Positions 7,829 through 15,376 of a stretch of DNA of 64,000 nucleotides are shown piece after piece (positions within the stretch are counted from its first letter, which is position 1; each line of letters opens with the position of its first letter). A program made the translations under genes and the position numbers. The stretch comes from JANLYQ01 sp031365725 (lineage in GTDB: Bacteria; Actinomycetota; Actinomycetes; JACCUZ01), in the NCBI GenBank assembly GCA_031365725.1, contig JANLYQ010000012.1:1-64000 (forward strand). Direction: 5' to 3'. The notes under the pieces are model-generated. The model had not been told where the DNA came from. It searched no databases and saw only the letters and a program-made list of their open reading frames with translations.

Positions 7829-8013
7829 GTGGCCAAGACAGCCCTGATCCAGAAGGCGCTTCGCAAGCCGAAGTTTGCCGTGCGCGGCTACACCCGCTCC
7901 AGCGGTGCGGCCGTCCGCACGCCGTCTATCGCAAGTTCGGCCTGTGCCGGGTGTGCTTCCGGGAGATGGCCCACGCGGGCGAGCTGCCGGGCATCACCAA
8001 GAGCAGCTGGTAG
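7829..8013 (+). pseudogene. rpsN: 30S ribosomal protein S14 (zinc type) with a one-base deletion
   Basis: S14 is a 30S head protein; this is the 61-residue zinc-ribbon type. From the GTG at 7829 the frame reads MAKTALIQKALRKPKFAVRGYTR. The next codon should be TGC (Cys), but only T and C remain (7898-7899). Restoring one G there gives QRCGRPHAVYRKFG, LCRVCFREMAHAGELPGITK and SSW with a TAG at 8011-8013, exactly 61 residues with four zinc Cys. As written the frame is shifted at the first Cys and runs on to rpsH. An essential gene is unlikely to be dead, so this is either a base-calling error, a frameshifted gene backed by another copy, or, least likely, recoding. AGGAGG at 7816-7821 supports the start. 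Confidence 0.9.
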
Positions 8014-8059
8014 ACCCCAGACCCACCTGACCGTCCCCAGATCCCAGCACGCCGTAGGT

Positions 8060-8084
8060 CCTTCCACCCCTCCAGGGGTGAAGG
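8060..8084 (+). promoter_or_regulatory. Hairpin between rpsN and rpsH
   Basis: CCTTCCACCCCT (8060-8071) pairs with AGGGGTGAAGG (8074-8084) over 11 base pairs with one bulged C and a two-base loop. It lies in the 102-base gap before rpsH. There is no T-run, so it may be a stabilising or processing stem, or a site of S8 feedback; the last is pure inference from the role of S8 in other bacteria. Confidence 0.45.
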
Positions 8085-8115
8085 GAAACCCCGGCGAGAG
8101 AGCGGCAACCAAGCC

Positions 8116-8523
8116 ATGACGATGACTGACCCGATCGCAGACATGCTCACCCGTCTGCGCAACGCCAACACGGCCTACCACGACACCGTGGTCATGCCGC
8201 ACTCCAAGCTCAAGACCCACGTCGCCGAGATCCTCCAGCAAGAGGGTTACATCGGCGGCTGGCGCGTCCAGGAGCCGACCGAGGACGAGGTGGGCAAGTC
8301 TCTGGTCCTCGACCTCAAGTACGGTCCCAACCGCGAACGCTCCATCGCCGGCATCAAGCGGATCAGCAAGCCTGGTCTGCGCGTGTATGCCAAGTCGACC
8401 AACCTGCCTCGGGTCCTCGGCGGACTGGGCGTCGCGATCCTGTCGACGTCCTCCGGTCTGCTCACCGACCGTCAGGCCGGCAAGAAGGGCGTGGGTGGGG
8501 AAGTCCTCGCCTACGTCTGGTAG
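8116..8523 (+). CDS. rpsH: 30S ribosomal protein S8
   Basis: S8 binds the central domain of 16S rRNA and represses the spc operon in E. coli. The 135-residue product has DPIADMLTRLRNANTAYHD at the start and the C-terminal STSSGLLTDRQAGKKGVGGE signature with YVW at the end. The ATG at 8116 has only a weak purine stretch upstream; an ATG two codons downstream gives the more usual MTDPIADM. Confidence 0.96.
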   Translation: MTMTDPIADMLTRLRNANTAYHDTVVMPHSKLKTHVAEILQQEGYIGGWRVQEPTEDEVGKSLVLDLKYGPNRERSIAGIKRISKPGLRVYAKSTNLPRVLGGLGVAILSTSSGLLTDRQAGKKGVGGEVLAYVW

Positions 8524-8534
8524 GGGGAACTGAC

Positions 8535-9074
8535 ATGTCGCGCATCGGACGCCTTCCCATCACCGTGCCCGCGGGCGTGGACGTCGCCATCGACGGCCAG
8601 GCCGTCACGGTCAAGGGCCCCAAGGGAACCCTCCAGCACACGGTCGCCGAGCCCATCGTGATCGCGCGCGCCGAGGACGGCACCCTGCAGGTGACCCGCC
8701 CCGACGACGAGCGCACCAACCGTGCGCTGCACGGTCTGTCCCGGACCCTCGTGGCGAACATGGTCCAGGGGGTGACCGACGGCTACACGAAGGTCCTCGA
8801 GATCGTCGGCACCGGCTACCGCGTGGTTGCCAAGGGCAGTGACCTGGAGTTCGCCCTCGGCTTCTCCCACCCCGTCGTGGTGACGGCGCCGGAGGGCATC
8901 TCCTTCATTGTCGAGAGCCCGACGCGATTCTCCGTCTCGGGTGTCGACAAGCAGAAGGTCGGCGAGGTCGCCGCCACCATCCGCAAGCTCCGCAAGCCCG
9001 ACCCGTACAAGGGCAAGGGCGTGCGGTACCAGGGTGAGCAGATCCGCCGCAAGGCCGGAAAGGCTGGAAAGTAA
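8535..9074 (+). CDS. rplF: 50S ribosomal protein L6
   Basis: L6 lies near the factor-binding site of the 50S subunit. The 179-residue product has MSRIGRLPITVPAGVDV and the C-terminal signature KPDPYKGKGVRYQGEQIRRK. GGGGGA at 8523-8528 precedes the ATG. Its TAA stop overlaps the rplR ATG (TAATG). Confidence 0.97.
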   Translation: MSRIGRLPITVPAGVDVAIDGQAVTVKGPKGTLQHTVAEPIVIARAEDGTLQVTRPDDERTNRALHGLSRTLVANMVQGVTDGYTKVLEIVGTGYRVVAKGSDLEFALGFSHPVVVTAPEGISFIVESPTRFSVSGVDKQKVGEVAATIRKLRKPDPYKGKGVRYQGEQIRRKAGKAGK

Positions 9075-9451
9075 TGGCGCTCGCAATCAAGATCCGCCGT
9101 GGCGACAAGAATGTTGCCCGGTCGCGCAGGCACCTGCGGGTCCGCAAGAAGGTCAGCGGCACGACGGTGCGCCCGCGCCTCGTCGTGACTCGTTCGAGTC
9201 GCCATGTCTTCGTGCAGGTCGTCGACGACGTCGTCGGCCGCACCCTGGCGTCGGCTTCGACGATGGAGGCCGACGTACGCGTCCAGGACGGAGACAAGAC
9301 CGCCAAGGCGCGCAAGGTCGGCGAGCTCGTGGCTCGGCGCGCCAAGGAGGCCGGCGTCGAGTCCGTCGTGTTCGATCGTGGTGGCAACCGCTATCACGGC
9401 CGGGTCGCGGCCATCGCTGACGGTGCCCGTGAGGGAGGGCTGTCGCTGTGA
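9074..9451 (+). CDS. rplR: 50S ribosomal protein L18
   Basis: L18 binds 5S rRNA together with L5 and L25. The product is 125 residues: a basic N-terminus (RRGDKNVARSRRHLRVRKKV) then RLVVTRSSRHVFVQVVDD and the ending FDRGGNRYHGRVAAIADGAR with EGGLSL. Its stop overlaps a GTG (GTGA) that opens a 31-codon frame leading to rpsE. Confidence 0.96.
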   Translation: MALAIKIRRGDKNVARSRRHLRVRKKVSGTTVRPRLVVTRSSRHVFVQVVDDVVGRTLASASTMEADVRVQDGDKTAKARKVGELVARRAKEAGVESVVFDRGGNRYHGRVAAIADGAREGGLSL

Positions 9452-9543
9452 CGACGCCCCAGCCGCCCAGCAGTCGCCTCGAGCGGCAGACCGACATGCG
9501 GCAGGACCTGCCGCAGGCACGCAACGAGATGAGGAACATCTGA
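9448..9543 (+). CDS. Small frame bridging rplR and rpsE (31 residues)
   Basis: The GTG overlaps the rplR stop (GTGA), with GAGGGAGGG at 9431-9439 as a plausible ribosome site, and the frame ends in a TGA that shares its A with the rpsE ATG. The product is short, polar and Gln/Arg/Pro-rich (it begins MTTPQPPSSRLERQTD). It covers the 91-base gap exactly, and the rpsE ribosome site GAGGAA (9531-9536) lies in its last codons. This is the third such bridge in the operon. Its function is unknown; it is likely to help translational coupling. Confidence 0.4.
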   Translation: MTTPQPPSSRLERQTDMRQDLPQARNEMRNI

Positions 9544-10163
9544 TGCCCGGACCCCAGCGCCGCGGTGGCGCCCCCGCCGGCAGCAGCAGTGACGGCCCAC
9601 GCCGCGACAAGCGTGAGCGTCGCGACGGCGGCGGACCGGCGGAGAAGACCGCGTTCGTCGAGCGTGTCGTCGCCATCAACCGGGTCGCCAAGGTCGTGAA
9701 GGGTGGTCGTCGCTTCAGCTTCACCGCCCTCGTGGTGGTCGGAGACGGCGACGGCACTGTCGGCGTCGGCTACGGCAAGGCCAAGGAGGTGCCCGCCGCG
9801 ATCGCGAAGGGTGTCGAGGAGGCCAAGAAGGCGTTCTTCAAGGTCCCGCGCATCCAGGGCACCATCCCGCACCCCATCCAGGGTGAGAAGGCGGCCGGCG
9901 TCGTCCTGCTCAAGCCGGCTTCCCCGGGTACCGGCGTCATCGCCGGTGGTCCCGTGCGCGCGGTGCTCGAGTGCGCCGGCATCCACGACGTGCTGTCCAA
10001 GTCCCTCGGCTCGTCGAACCCCATCAACATCGTCCACGCGACCGTGGCGGCCCTTCGCGGACTCGAGCGTCCCGAGGCCGTGGCGGCTCGTCGTGGCCTT
10101 CCGCTCGAGGACGTGGCCCCGGCCGCGCTCCTGCGGGCCCGCGCAGCCGGTGCAGGTCACTGA
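9543..10163 (+). CDS. rpsE: 30S ribosomal protein S5
   Basis: S5 acts in decoding fidelity and mRNA entry. The 206-residue product has an Arg/Gly-rich N-terminal tail (~35 residues), the S5 RNA-binding domain (FVERVVAINRVAKVVKGGRR, then FSFTALVVVGDGDGTVGVGY) and the C-terminal GGPVRAVLECAGIHDVLSK. The ATG at 9543 is supported by GAGGAA at 9531-9536. The same frame is open upstream for over 100 codons inside rplR, which I regard as a shadow. It overlaps rpmD (TGATG). Confidence 0.96.
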   Translation: MPGPQRRGGAPAGSSSDGPRRDKRERRDGGGPAEKTAFVERVVAINRVAKVVKGGRRFSFTALVVVGDGDGTVGVGYGKAKEVPAAIAKGVEEAKKAFFKVPRIQGTIPHPIQGEKAAGVVLLKPASPGTGVIAGGPVRAVLECAGIHDVLSKSLGSSNPINIVHATVAALRGLERPEAVAARRGLPLEDVAPAALLRARAAGAGH

Positions 10164-10348
10164 TGGCCAAGCGACTCAAAGTCACCCAGACCCGCTCCGG
10201 CATCGGTGGCAAGCAGAACCAGCGCGACACCCTGCGGTCCCTTGGTCTCAAGCGGATGCACGACGTCGTCGTCAAGGAAGACCGTCCGGAGATCCGCGGC
10301 ATGGTCAACACGGTGGCGCACCTCGTCACCGTCGAGGAGGTCGACTAG
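10163..10348 (+). CDS. rpmD: 50S ribosomal protein L30
   Basis: L30 is a small 50S protein. The 61-residue product has LKVTQTRSGIGGKQNQRDTL and RSLGLKRMHDVVVKEDRPEI, which are typical. Its ATG overlaps the rpsE stop. GAGGAGG at 10334-10340 near its end serves rplO, which starts three bases after the stop. Confidence 0.96.
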   Translation: MAKRLKVTQTRSGIGGKQNQRDTLRSLGLKRMHDVVVKEDRPEIRGMVNTVAHLVTVEEVD

Positions 10349-10350
10349 TC

Positions 10351-10806
10351 ATGGCAAACAACCCCCAGCCTCTGAAGGTTCACCACCTGCGACCCGCACC
10401 TGGGTCCAAGACCGCACGCACCCGCGTCGGCCGTGGTGAGGGATCCAAGGGGAAGACCGCAGGTCGCGGCACCAAGGGCACCAAGGCTCGCTACCAGGTG
10501 CCGGCCCGCTTCGAGGGTGGTCAGATGCCGCTGCACATGCGGCTGCCCAAGCTGCGCGGCTTCACCAACCCGTTCCGCACCGAGTACCAGGTGGTCAACC
10601 TGGACAAGCTGACCGCCTTGTTCCCCGAGGGTGGCGACGTCACCGTGGAGGACCTGGTCGCCAAGGGTGCGGTCCGTAAGGGCGAGCTCGTCAAGGTGCT
10701 CGGCTCCGGCGAGGCCGGCGTCGCCCTCCGGGTGTCGGCGCACCGCTTCTCGGCCAGCGCCAAGGACAAGATCGCTGCCGCAGGCGGGTCTGCCACCCAG
10801 CTCTGA
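10351..10806 (+). CDS. rplO: 50S ribosomal protein L15
   Basis: L15 is a late-assembly 50S protein. The 151-residue product has the Gly/Lys/Arg-rich start (LRPAPGSKTARTRVGRGEGS, GKTAGRGTKGTKAR) and FEGGQMPLHMRLPKLRGF. It closes the contiguous S10-spc run; 213 bases with a separate promoter candidate follow before secY. Confidence 0.96.
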   Translation: MANNPQPLKVHHLRPAPGSKTARTRVGRGEGSKGKTAGRGTKGTKARYQVPARFEGGQMPLHMRLPKLRGFTNPFRTEYQVVNLDKLTALFPEGGDVTVEDLVAKGAVRKGELVKVLGSGEAGVALRVSAHRFSASAKDKIAAAGGSATQL

Positions 10807-10919
10807 GCGTCCCCGTCTGAGCGCCACTGGGCCGCATCGGCCGCCATCGCCGGGACCCGGCCGCCCCCGCACCGGGGCTGTCGGGTCCTCGCATGCGGGC
10901 GGCCAGAGCAGGGCCCGGC

Positions 10920-10928
10920 TGTTAGAGT
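10920..10928 (+). promoter_or_regulatory. Candidate extended -10 promoter for secY-adk-map
   Basis: TGTTAGAGT combines an extended-10 TGN with the hexamer TAGAGT (10923-10928). No good -35 is seen. A start near 10935 would give a leader of about 85 bases before the secY GTG. Its position in the only long gap of this part of the operon supports it. Confidence 0.4.
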
Positions 10929-11019
10929 CCAGACCGATCGGGTGGGTGTGCCGCTCGTTCGACCAGAGACTGCGCGCCGCACTCGTGCGGGTGCGGTCCG
11001 TCACCACTCGGAGGACCTC

Positions 11020-12327
11020 GTGCTCAGCGCGTTCGTGCGGGCTGTCAAGACGCCTGACCTGCGCAACAAGATCGTCTTCACTATGGCGATCATGGCGCTG
11101 TTCCGCCTCGGGTCGGTGGTGCCGACACCGGGTGTGTCCTACCAGGCGGTCCGGGACTGCATCGACAACAACAACAACAGCTCAGGCCTCTACAGCCTGA
11201 TCAACCTGTTCAGCGGTGGTGCCCTGCTGCAGCTGTCGATCTTCGCGCTCGGCATCATGCCCTACATCACCGCCAGCATCATCGTGCAGCTGCTCACGGT
11301 GGTCATCCCGCGCTTCGAGGACCTGAAGAAGGAAGGCCAGTCGGGCACCGCCCGGCTGACCCAGTACACCCGTTACCTCACGATCGGCCTCGCGATCCTC
11401 CAGTCGACCGGCCTGATCGCGCTGGCGAGGCAGCCGGGGCAGCTGTTCGGCAACTGCCAGAACGACATCGTCTACACCAACATCGGCATCTTCGGCATCA
11501 TCGTCATGGTGGTCACCATGACCGCCGGGACCGGCGTGATCATGTGGCTCGGCGAGCTGATCACCGATCGCGGCATCGGCAACGGCATGTCCCTGCTGAT
11601 CTTCACTTCCATCGCCTCGGGTTTCCCGACATCGCTCTGGCAGATCAAGATCGCGAGGGGCTGGACGACCTTCATCGTCGTCGTCGCTGCCGGGCTGGTG
11701 CTCGTCGCCCTGGTGGTGTTCGTCGAGCAGGCGCAGCGCCGCATCCCGGTGCAGTACGCCAAGCGCATGGTGGGTCGACGGATGTACGGCGGCTCCTCGA
11801 CCTACATCCCGTTGAAGGTGAACCAAGCCGGTGTCATCCCGGTCATCTTCGCTTCCTCGCTGCTCTACCTGCCGGCCCTCGCGGTCAACCTCACCGACGC
11901 CAACAACCGGCCCGGGTGGGCGATCTGGGTGCAGACCTACCTCGTGCGGGGAGACCACCCGATCTACATGCTGATGTATTTCGGGCTGATCCTGTTCTTC
12001 ACCTACTTCTACGTCGCGATCACGTTCAACCCGACCGAGGTCGCCGACAACATGAAGAAGTACGGCGGCTTCATCCCGGGTATCCGGGCCGGTCGGCCGA
12101 CCGCCGAGTACCTCGACTACGTGCTGTCCAGGATCACCATCGTGGGCGCCCTGTACCTCGGCCTCATCGCGTTGATCCCGCTGATCGCGCTGGGTCTCTT
12201 CCACGCCAACCGAAGCTTCCCCTTCGGTGGCACTGCGATCCTCATCATCGTGGGCGTCGGTCTCGAGACGGTGAAGCAGATCGAGAGCCAGCTGCAGCAG
12301 CGCAACTACGAGGGCTTCCTCCGCTAG
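11020..12327 (+). CDS. secY: Protein translocase subunit SecY
   Basis: SecY is the channel subunit of the Sec translocon in the cytoplasmic membrane. The 435-residue product has ten predicted membrane segments, the start MLSAFVRAVKTPDLRNKIVF, the GIMPYITASIIVQLL and GELITDRGIGNGMSLLIF signatures, and a basic C-terminal end. I chose the GTG at 11020 because GGAGG (11010-11014) lies five bases upstream and the length is right; an in-frame GTG at 10942 would add 26 arginine-rich residues with no support. The stop overlaps adk by one base. Confidence 0.97.
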   Translation: MLSAFVRAVKTPDLRNKIVFTMAIMALFRLGSVVPTPGVSYQAVRDCIDNNNNSSGLYSLINLFSGGALLQLSIFALGIMPYITASIIVQLLTVVIPRFEDLKKEGQSGTARLTQYTRYLTIGLAILQSTGLIALARQPGQLFGNCQNDIVYTNIGIFGIIVMVVTMTAGTGVIMWLGELITDRGIGNGMSLLIFTSIASGFPTSLWQIKIARGWTTFIVVVAAGLVLVALVVFVEQAQRRIPVQYAKRMVGRRMYGGSSTYIPLKVNQAGVIPVIFASSLLYLPALAVNLTDANNRPGWAIWVQTYLVRGDHPIYMLMYFGLILFFTYFYVAITFNPTEVADNMKKYGGFIPGIRAGRPTAEYLDYVLSRITIVGALYLGLIALIPLIALGLFHANRSFPFGGTAILIIVGVGLETVKQIESQLQQRNYEGFLR

Positions 12328-12980
12328 TGCGTCTCGTACTCGTCGGGCCGCCGGGCGCCGGCAAGGGCACCCAGGCGCAGTTCATCGCGTCGCACTTCGC
12401 TGTGCCCAAGATCTCCACCGGCGACATCTTCCGGGCCAACGTGAGCCGTGGCACCGAGCTGGGCCTCGAGGCGCGCAAGTTCATGGACGCCGGCGACCTC
12501 GTGCCCGATGAGGTGACCATCGGCATGGTCCAGGACCGGCTCTCCCACGACGACGCGAGCGAGGGATTCCTGCTGGACGGCTTCCCCAGGACGGTGCACC
12601 AGGCCGAGGTGCTCGACGGCATGCTGTCCGACCAGACCGTCCACCTCGACATGGTGCTCGAGCTTGTCGTTGACGACGAAGAGGTCGTCCGTCGGTTGTC
12701 GGGACGTCGGACGTGTCGGGCCTGCGGGCACGTCTGGCACCTGGACTTCGACCCGCCGACCCGTGCGGGCACCTGCGATCGCTGCGACGGTGAGCTGTTC
12801 CAGCGCGACGACGACTCCGAGGGCACGATCAGGCACCGGCTCGAGGTCTACGCCGACCAGACCTCGCCGCTCATCGGCTACTACGGTGACCGCGGGCTGC
12901 TGCGCGGGGTGGACGCGACCGGTCCGGTCGAGGACGTCACCGACCGCGCGATCAGCGCCCTGCGCCGCTTCGGCGACTGA
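12327..12980 (+). CDS. adk: Adenylate kinase with zinc-type lid
   Basis: Adenylate kinase interconverts ATP + AMP and 2 ADP. The 217-residue product has the P-loop GPPGAGKGT at residues 7-15, the DGFPRT motif, and a long lid domain with four Cys (C130, C133, C150, C153) in two CxxC pairs, which should bind a structural zinc. Many actinomycete enzymes are the short, lidless ~180-residue type, so the full zinc lid is worth noting. GTG start overlaps the secY stop (TAGTG). Confidence 0.96.
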   Translation: MRLVLVGPPGAGKGTQAQFIASHFAVPKISTGDIFRANVSRGTELGLEARKFMDAGDLVPDEVTIGMVQDRLSHDDASEGFLLDGFPRTVHQAEVLDGMLSDQTVHLDMVLELVVDDEEVVRRLSGRRTCRACGHVWHLDFDPPTRAGTCDRCDGELFQRDDDSEGTIRHRLEVYADQTSPLIGYYGDRGLLRGVDATGPVEDVTDRAISALRRFGD

Positions 12981-12990
12981 GGGACTGCAC

Positions 12991-13833
12991 GTGTTCCGGA
13001 AACACCAGCGCACGATCCAGCTCAAGTCTCCGGCCGACATCGACGCGATGCGGGCCGCGGGGCTCGTCGTCGGCCGCACCCTGGAGGCGCTGCGGGCGGC
13101 CGTGGTGCCTGGTGTCACCACTGGCGACCTCGACCGGTTGGCGGAGGACAGCATCAGGTCGGCGGGCGGGGTGCCGTCGTTCAAGGGCTACCAACCGCAC
13201 CCTTCGGTGCCCGCGTTCCCCGCCTCGATCTGCGCGTCGGTCAACGACGAGGTGGTGCACGGCATCCCCGGTGGCCGAGTGCTCCGCGACGGCGACCTGA
13301 TCTCTATCGACTGCGGCGCGGTGCTGGCCGGCTGGCACGGGGACGCAGCCATCACGGTGGCCGTGGGTGCCGTGCCGGACGAGGCACACGCGCTGGTGCA
13401 GGCGACGGAGGACGCCATGTGGGCCGGACTCGCCGCCGTGCGGGCGGGGGGACGGCTCACCGACATCAGCCACGCGGTGGAGACCCACGTGCACGCCGCA
13501 GGCTCCTACGGGATCGTCGAGGACTACGGCGGCCACGGGATCGGCACCGAGATGCACCAGGAGCCGCACGTCCTCAACTACGGCCGCCCTGGCCGCGGAC
13601 CTCGCCTGGTCGCCGGCATGGTGCTCGCAATCGAGCCCATGCTGACCCTGGGCGCCCCGCAGACCCGCGAGCTGGACGACGAATGGACTGTTGCCACCAC
13701 TGACGGCAGCCTCGCTGCCCACGTCGAGCACACGGTGGCCCTGACCGCGGGGGGCCCATGGGTCCTCACCGCTCTCGACGGGGGACGCGGACGGCTCTCG
13801 GCGCTGGGTGTGACCGTGCCGGCCGAGGCCTGA
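12991..13833 (+). CDS. map: Type I methionine aminopeptidase
   Basis: Removes the initiator Met from nascent proteins. The 280-residue product has the pita-bread fold with metal ligands in the right order: Asp in ISIDCGAVLAGWHGDAA (two Asp), His in GGHGIGTEMHQEPHV, Glu in LAIEPMLTLG and Glu in EHTVALT. The GTG at 12991 lies 10 bases after adk; the frame is open upstream inside adk but that part is a shadow. adk-map directly after secY is the usual order. Confidence 0.96.
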   Translation: MFRKHQRTIQLKSPADIDAMRAAGLVVGRTLEALRAAVVPGVTTGDLDRLAEDSIRSAGGVPSFKGYQPHPSVPAFPASICASVNDEVVHGIPGGRVLRDGDLISIDCGAVLAGWHGDAAITVAVGAVPDEAHALVQATEDAMWAGLAAVRAGGRLTDISHAVETHVHAAGSYGIVEDYGGHGIGTEMHQEPHVLNYGRPGRGPRLVAGMVLAIEPMLTLGAPQTRELDDEWTVATTDGSLAAHVEHTVALTAGGPWVLTALDGGRGRLSALGVTVPAEA

Positions 13834-14098
13834 GCGCTGTCCGCCCGCTGCTCGCCCGGTCGTCGTGGGCTGACCTGGAGGACGAGTGGCGTCAGCTGGT
13901 CGAAGATCAACGCGCGCAGCCCGGGTCGGACCTGCGGGTCCCCGACGCCGAACGGGATGCGGTCGCGGAGGGGCGATCACCAGCCTGACCAGCGGTGAAC
14001 TCGGTTCCTTCTGGCCGATCTGGGTCGCCGCACCCTGGGGTGCGCTGCCGCCGGCCCGATCGCTGCGCCGGGGCGTTCCTTCGGGCCGGGAACGGTGA
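13834..14098 (+). pseudogene. Decayed DUF1707/2TM-like gene between map and infA
   Basis: Two fragments in different frames resemble the two ends of actinobacterial DUF1707 proteins. The first, after WADLEDEWRQL, reads DLRVPDAERDAVAEGR (DUF1707 start) and stops at 13988. The second, shifted by one frame, reads ITSLTSGELGSFWPIWVAAP then WGA (13976-14044), like the second membrane segment of such proteins. The middle of the domain is missing and no start codon is evident. I read it as an internally deleted, frameshifted relic, though the family match is from memory. Confidence 0.6.
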
Positions 14099-14135
14099 CC
14101 GGGGCGCTAGCACACACGCCACGGGCGACCGGCTT

Positions 14136-14165
14136 TTGGTGGTGCAGGCGCGCCTGGCGTACAGT
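14136..14165 (+). promoter_or_regulatory. Promoter for infA and the alpha operon
   Basis: TTGGTG (14136-14141), 18 bases, TACAGT (14160-14165) is a good sigma-A-like match. It lies 140 bases before the infA ATG, so a leader of about 135 bases is expected. It sits just after the decayed DUF1707-like gene. Confidence 0.6.
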
Positions 14166-14308
14166 GACTCGCTGGCTCACGAGCCTCCGTCCCGCATGCC
14201 CCGCGGCTGGCCCGGCAGGCACGGACGTGTCACCAGTGAGCCAGGTATGAGCACGAGCACGTGAGCACGCCGACGAACAGCAACGAACATCAACTGATTG
14301 CGGAGGAC

Positions 14309-14530
14309 ATGCCCAAGAAGGACGGGGTCATCGAGATCGAGGGCACCGTGGTCGAGGCTCTGCCGAACGCGTTCTTCCGCGTCGAGCTGACCAACGGCCA
14401 CAAGGTTCTCGCCCACATCAGCGGAAAGATGCGCCAGCACTACATCCGGATCCTCCCGGAGGACCGCGTGGTGGTGGAGCTCAGTCCGTACGACCTCAAC
14501 CGCGGGCGCATCGTCTACCGCTACAAGTAA
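14309..14530 (+). CDS. infA: Translation initiation factor IF-1
   Basis: IF-1 is the OB-fold factor that binds the A site of the 30S subunit during initiation. From the ATG at 14309 the product has the canonical 73 residues: MPKKDGVIEIEGTVVEALPN, GHKVLAHISGKMRQHYIRIL and a YRYK end. GGAGG (14302-14306) is only two bases from this ATG, which is too close; an in-frame GTG at 14261 would add 16 polar residues and let the factor start further up. The short form is preferred on family length. Confidence 0.93.
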   Translation: MPKKDGVIEIEGTVVEALPNAFFRVELTNGHKVLAHISGKMRQHYIRILPEDRVVVELSPYDLNRGRIVYRYK

Positions 14531-14591
14531 TCCGGCGCGCTCCACGTGCTGGCATGTCCACCCGATCCCACCCGAGGCTGAGTACACACCG

Positions 14592-14705
14592 ATGAAGGTC
14601 AAGCCCAGCGTCAAGAAGATCTGCGACAAGTGCAAGGTGATCCGCCGTCACGGTCGGGTCATGGTGATCTGCGAGAACGCACGTCACAAGCAGCGCCAGG
14701 GCTAG
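14592..14705 (+). CDS. rpmJ: 50S ribosomal protein L36
   Basis: L36 is the smallest 50S protein. The 37-residue product is MKVKPSVKKICDKCKVIRRH continuing GRVMVICENARHKQRQG. It is the zinc-binding form, with ligands C11, C14, C27 and H32. GAGG at 14574-14577 is a distant ribosome site. It lies 61 bases after infA and 176 bases before rpsM. Confidence 0.96.
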   Translation: MKVKPSVKKICDKCKVIRRHGRVMVICENARHKQRQG

Positions 14706-14819
14706 CGCCCAGGCACCGCAGCACGACCCGCAGTCCTCTCGACCTACACGACAGAGCGCGCCGCGCCCCGCCATCCCTCACGGGAGGGCGGGTCACCCCC
14801 GGAACCAGGCCGGGGCCAT

Positions 14820-14837
14820 CCACCCCGGGCGGGGTGG
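14820..14837 (+). promoter_or_regulatory. Hairpin between rpmJ and rpsM
   Basis: CCACCCC (14820-14826) and GGGGTGG (14831-14837) form a seven-pair stem with a four-base loop, 45 bases before the rpsM ATG. There is no T-run, so it is more likely a leader or processing stem than a terminator. Confidence 0.35.
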
Positions 14838-14881
14838 GGGAGCGGTGCGCACGACCTGGCGAACAGAAGGAGAACCGCCCG

Positions 14882-15262
14882 ATGGCACGCCTCGTCGGCG
14901 TCGACCTCCCGCGTGAGAAGCGCGTCGAGATCGCCCTGACCTACATCTTCGGTGTCGGCCGCACTCGTGCGGTCGAGACCCTTGCCAACACCGGGGTCAA
15001 CCCGGACACCCGCGTGCGGGACCTGGTCGAGGACGACCTGGTCAAGCTCCGTGACTGGATCGAGGCCCACTACCGGATCGAGGGTGACCTGCGCCGCGAG
15101 GTGCAGGCCGACATCCGGCGGAAGGTCGAGATCGGCTGCTACGAGGGGATCCGGCACCGTCGCGGTCTGCCCGTCCGTGGCCAGCGCACCCACACCAACG
15201 CGCGCACCCGCAAGGGCCCGCGCAAGGCGATCGCCGGCAAGAAGAAGGTCGGCAAGAAGTAG
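14882..15262 (+). CDS. rpsM: 30S ribosomal protein S13
   Basis: S13 is in the 30S head and bridges to L5 and the P-site tRNA. The 126-residue product has MARLVGVDLPREKRVEIALT, the helix-two-turn-helix region, RHRRGLPVRGQRTHTNARTR and a lysine-rich tail ending KKVGKK. AAGGAG at 14867-14872 sets the ATG. Longer upstream reading is a shadow. Confidence 0.97.
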   Translation: MARLVGVDLPREKRVEIALTYIFGVGRTRAVETLANTGVNPDTRVRDLVEDDLVKLRDWIEAHYRIEGDLRREVQADIRRKVEIGCYEGIRHRRGLPVRGQRTHTNARTRKGPRKAIAGKKKVGKK

Positions 15263-15376
15263 CCCGCGCAGGGGCCTGGCCCCTTCGACCCGGACACGAA
15301 GAGCAACCCCCGGTGGGCTGACCTTCACGCCTGGCACCAGCCGCAGATCCACCAGACTTCAGGAGAGAACCAGCCG

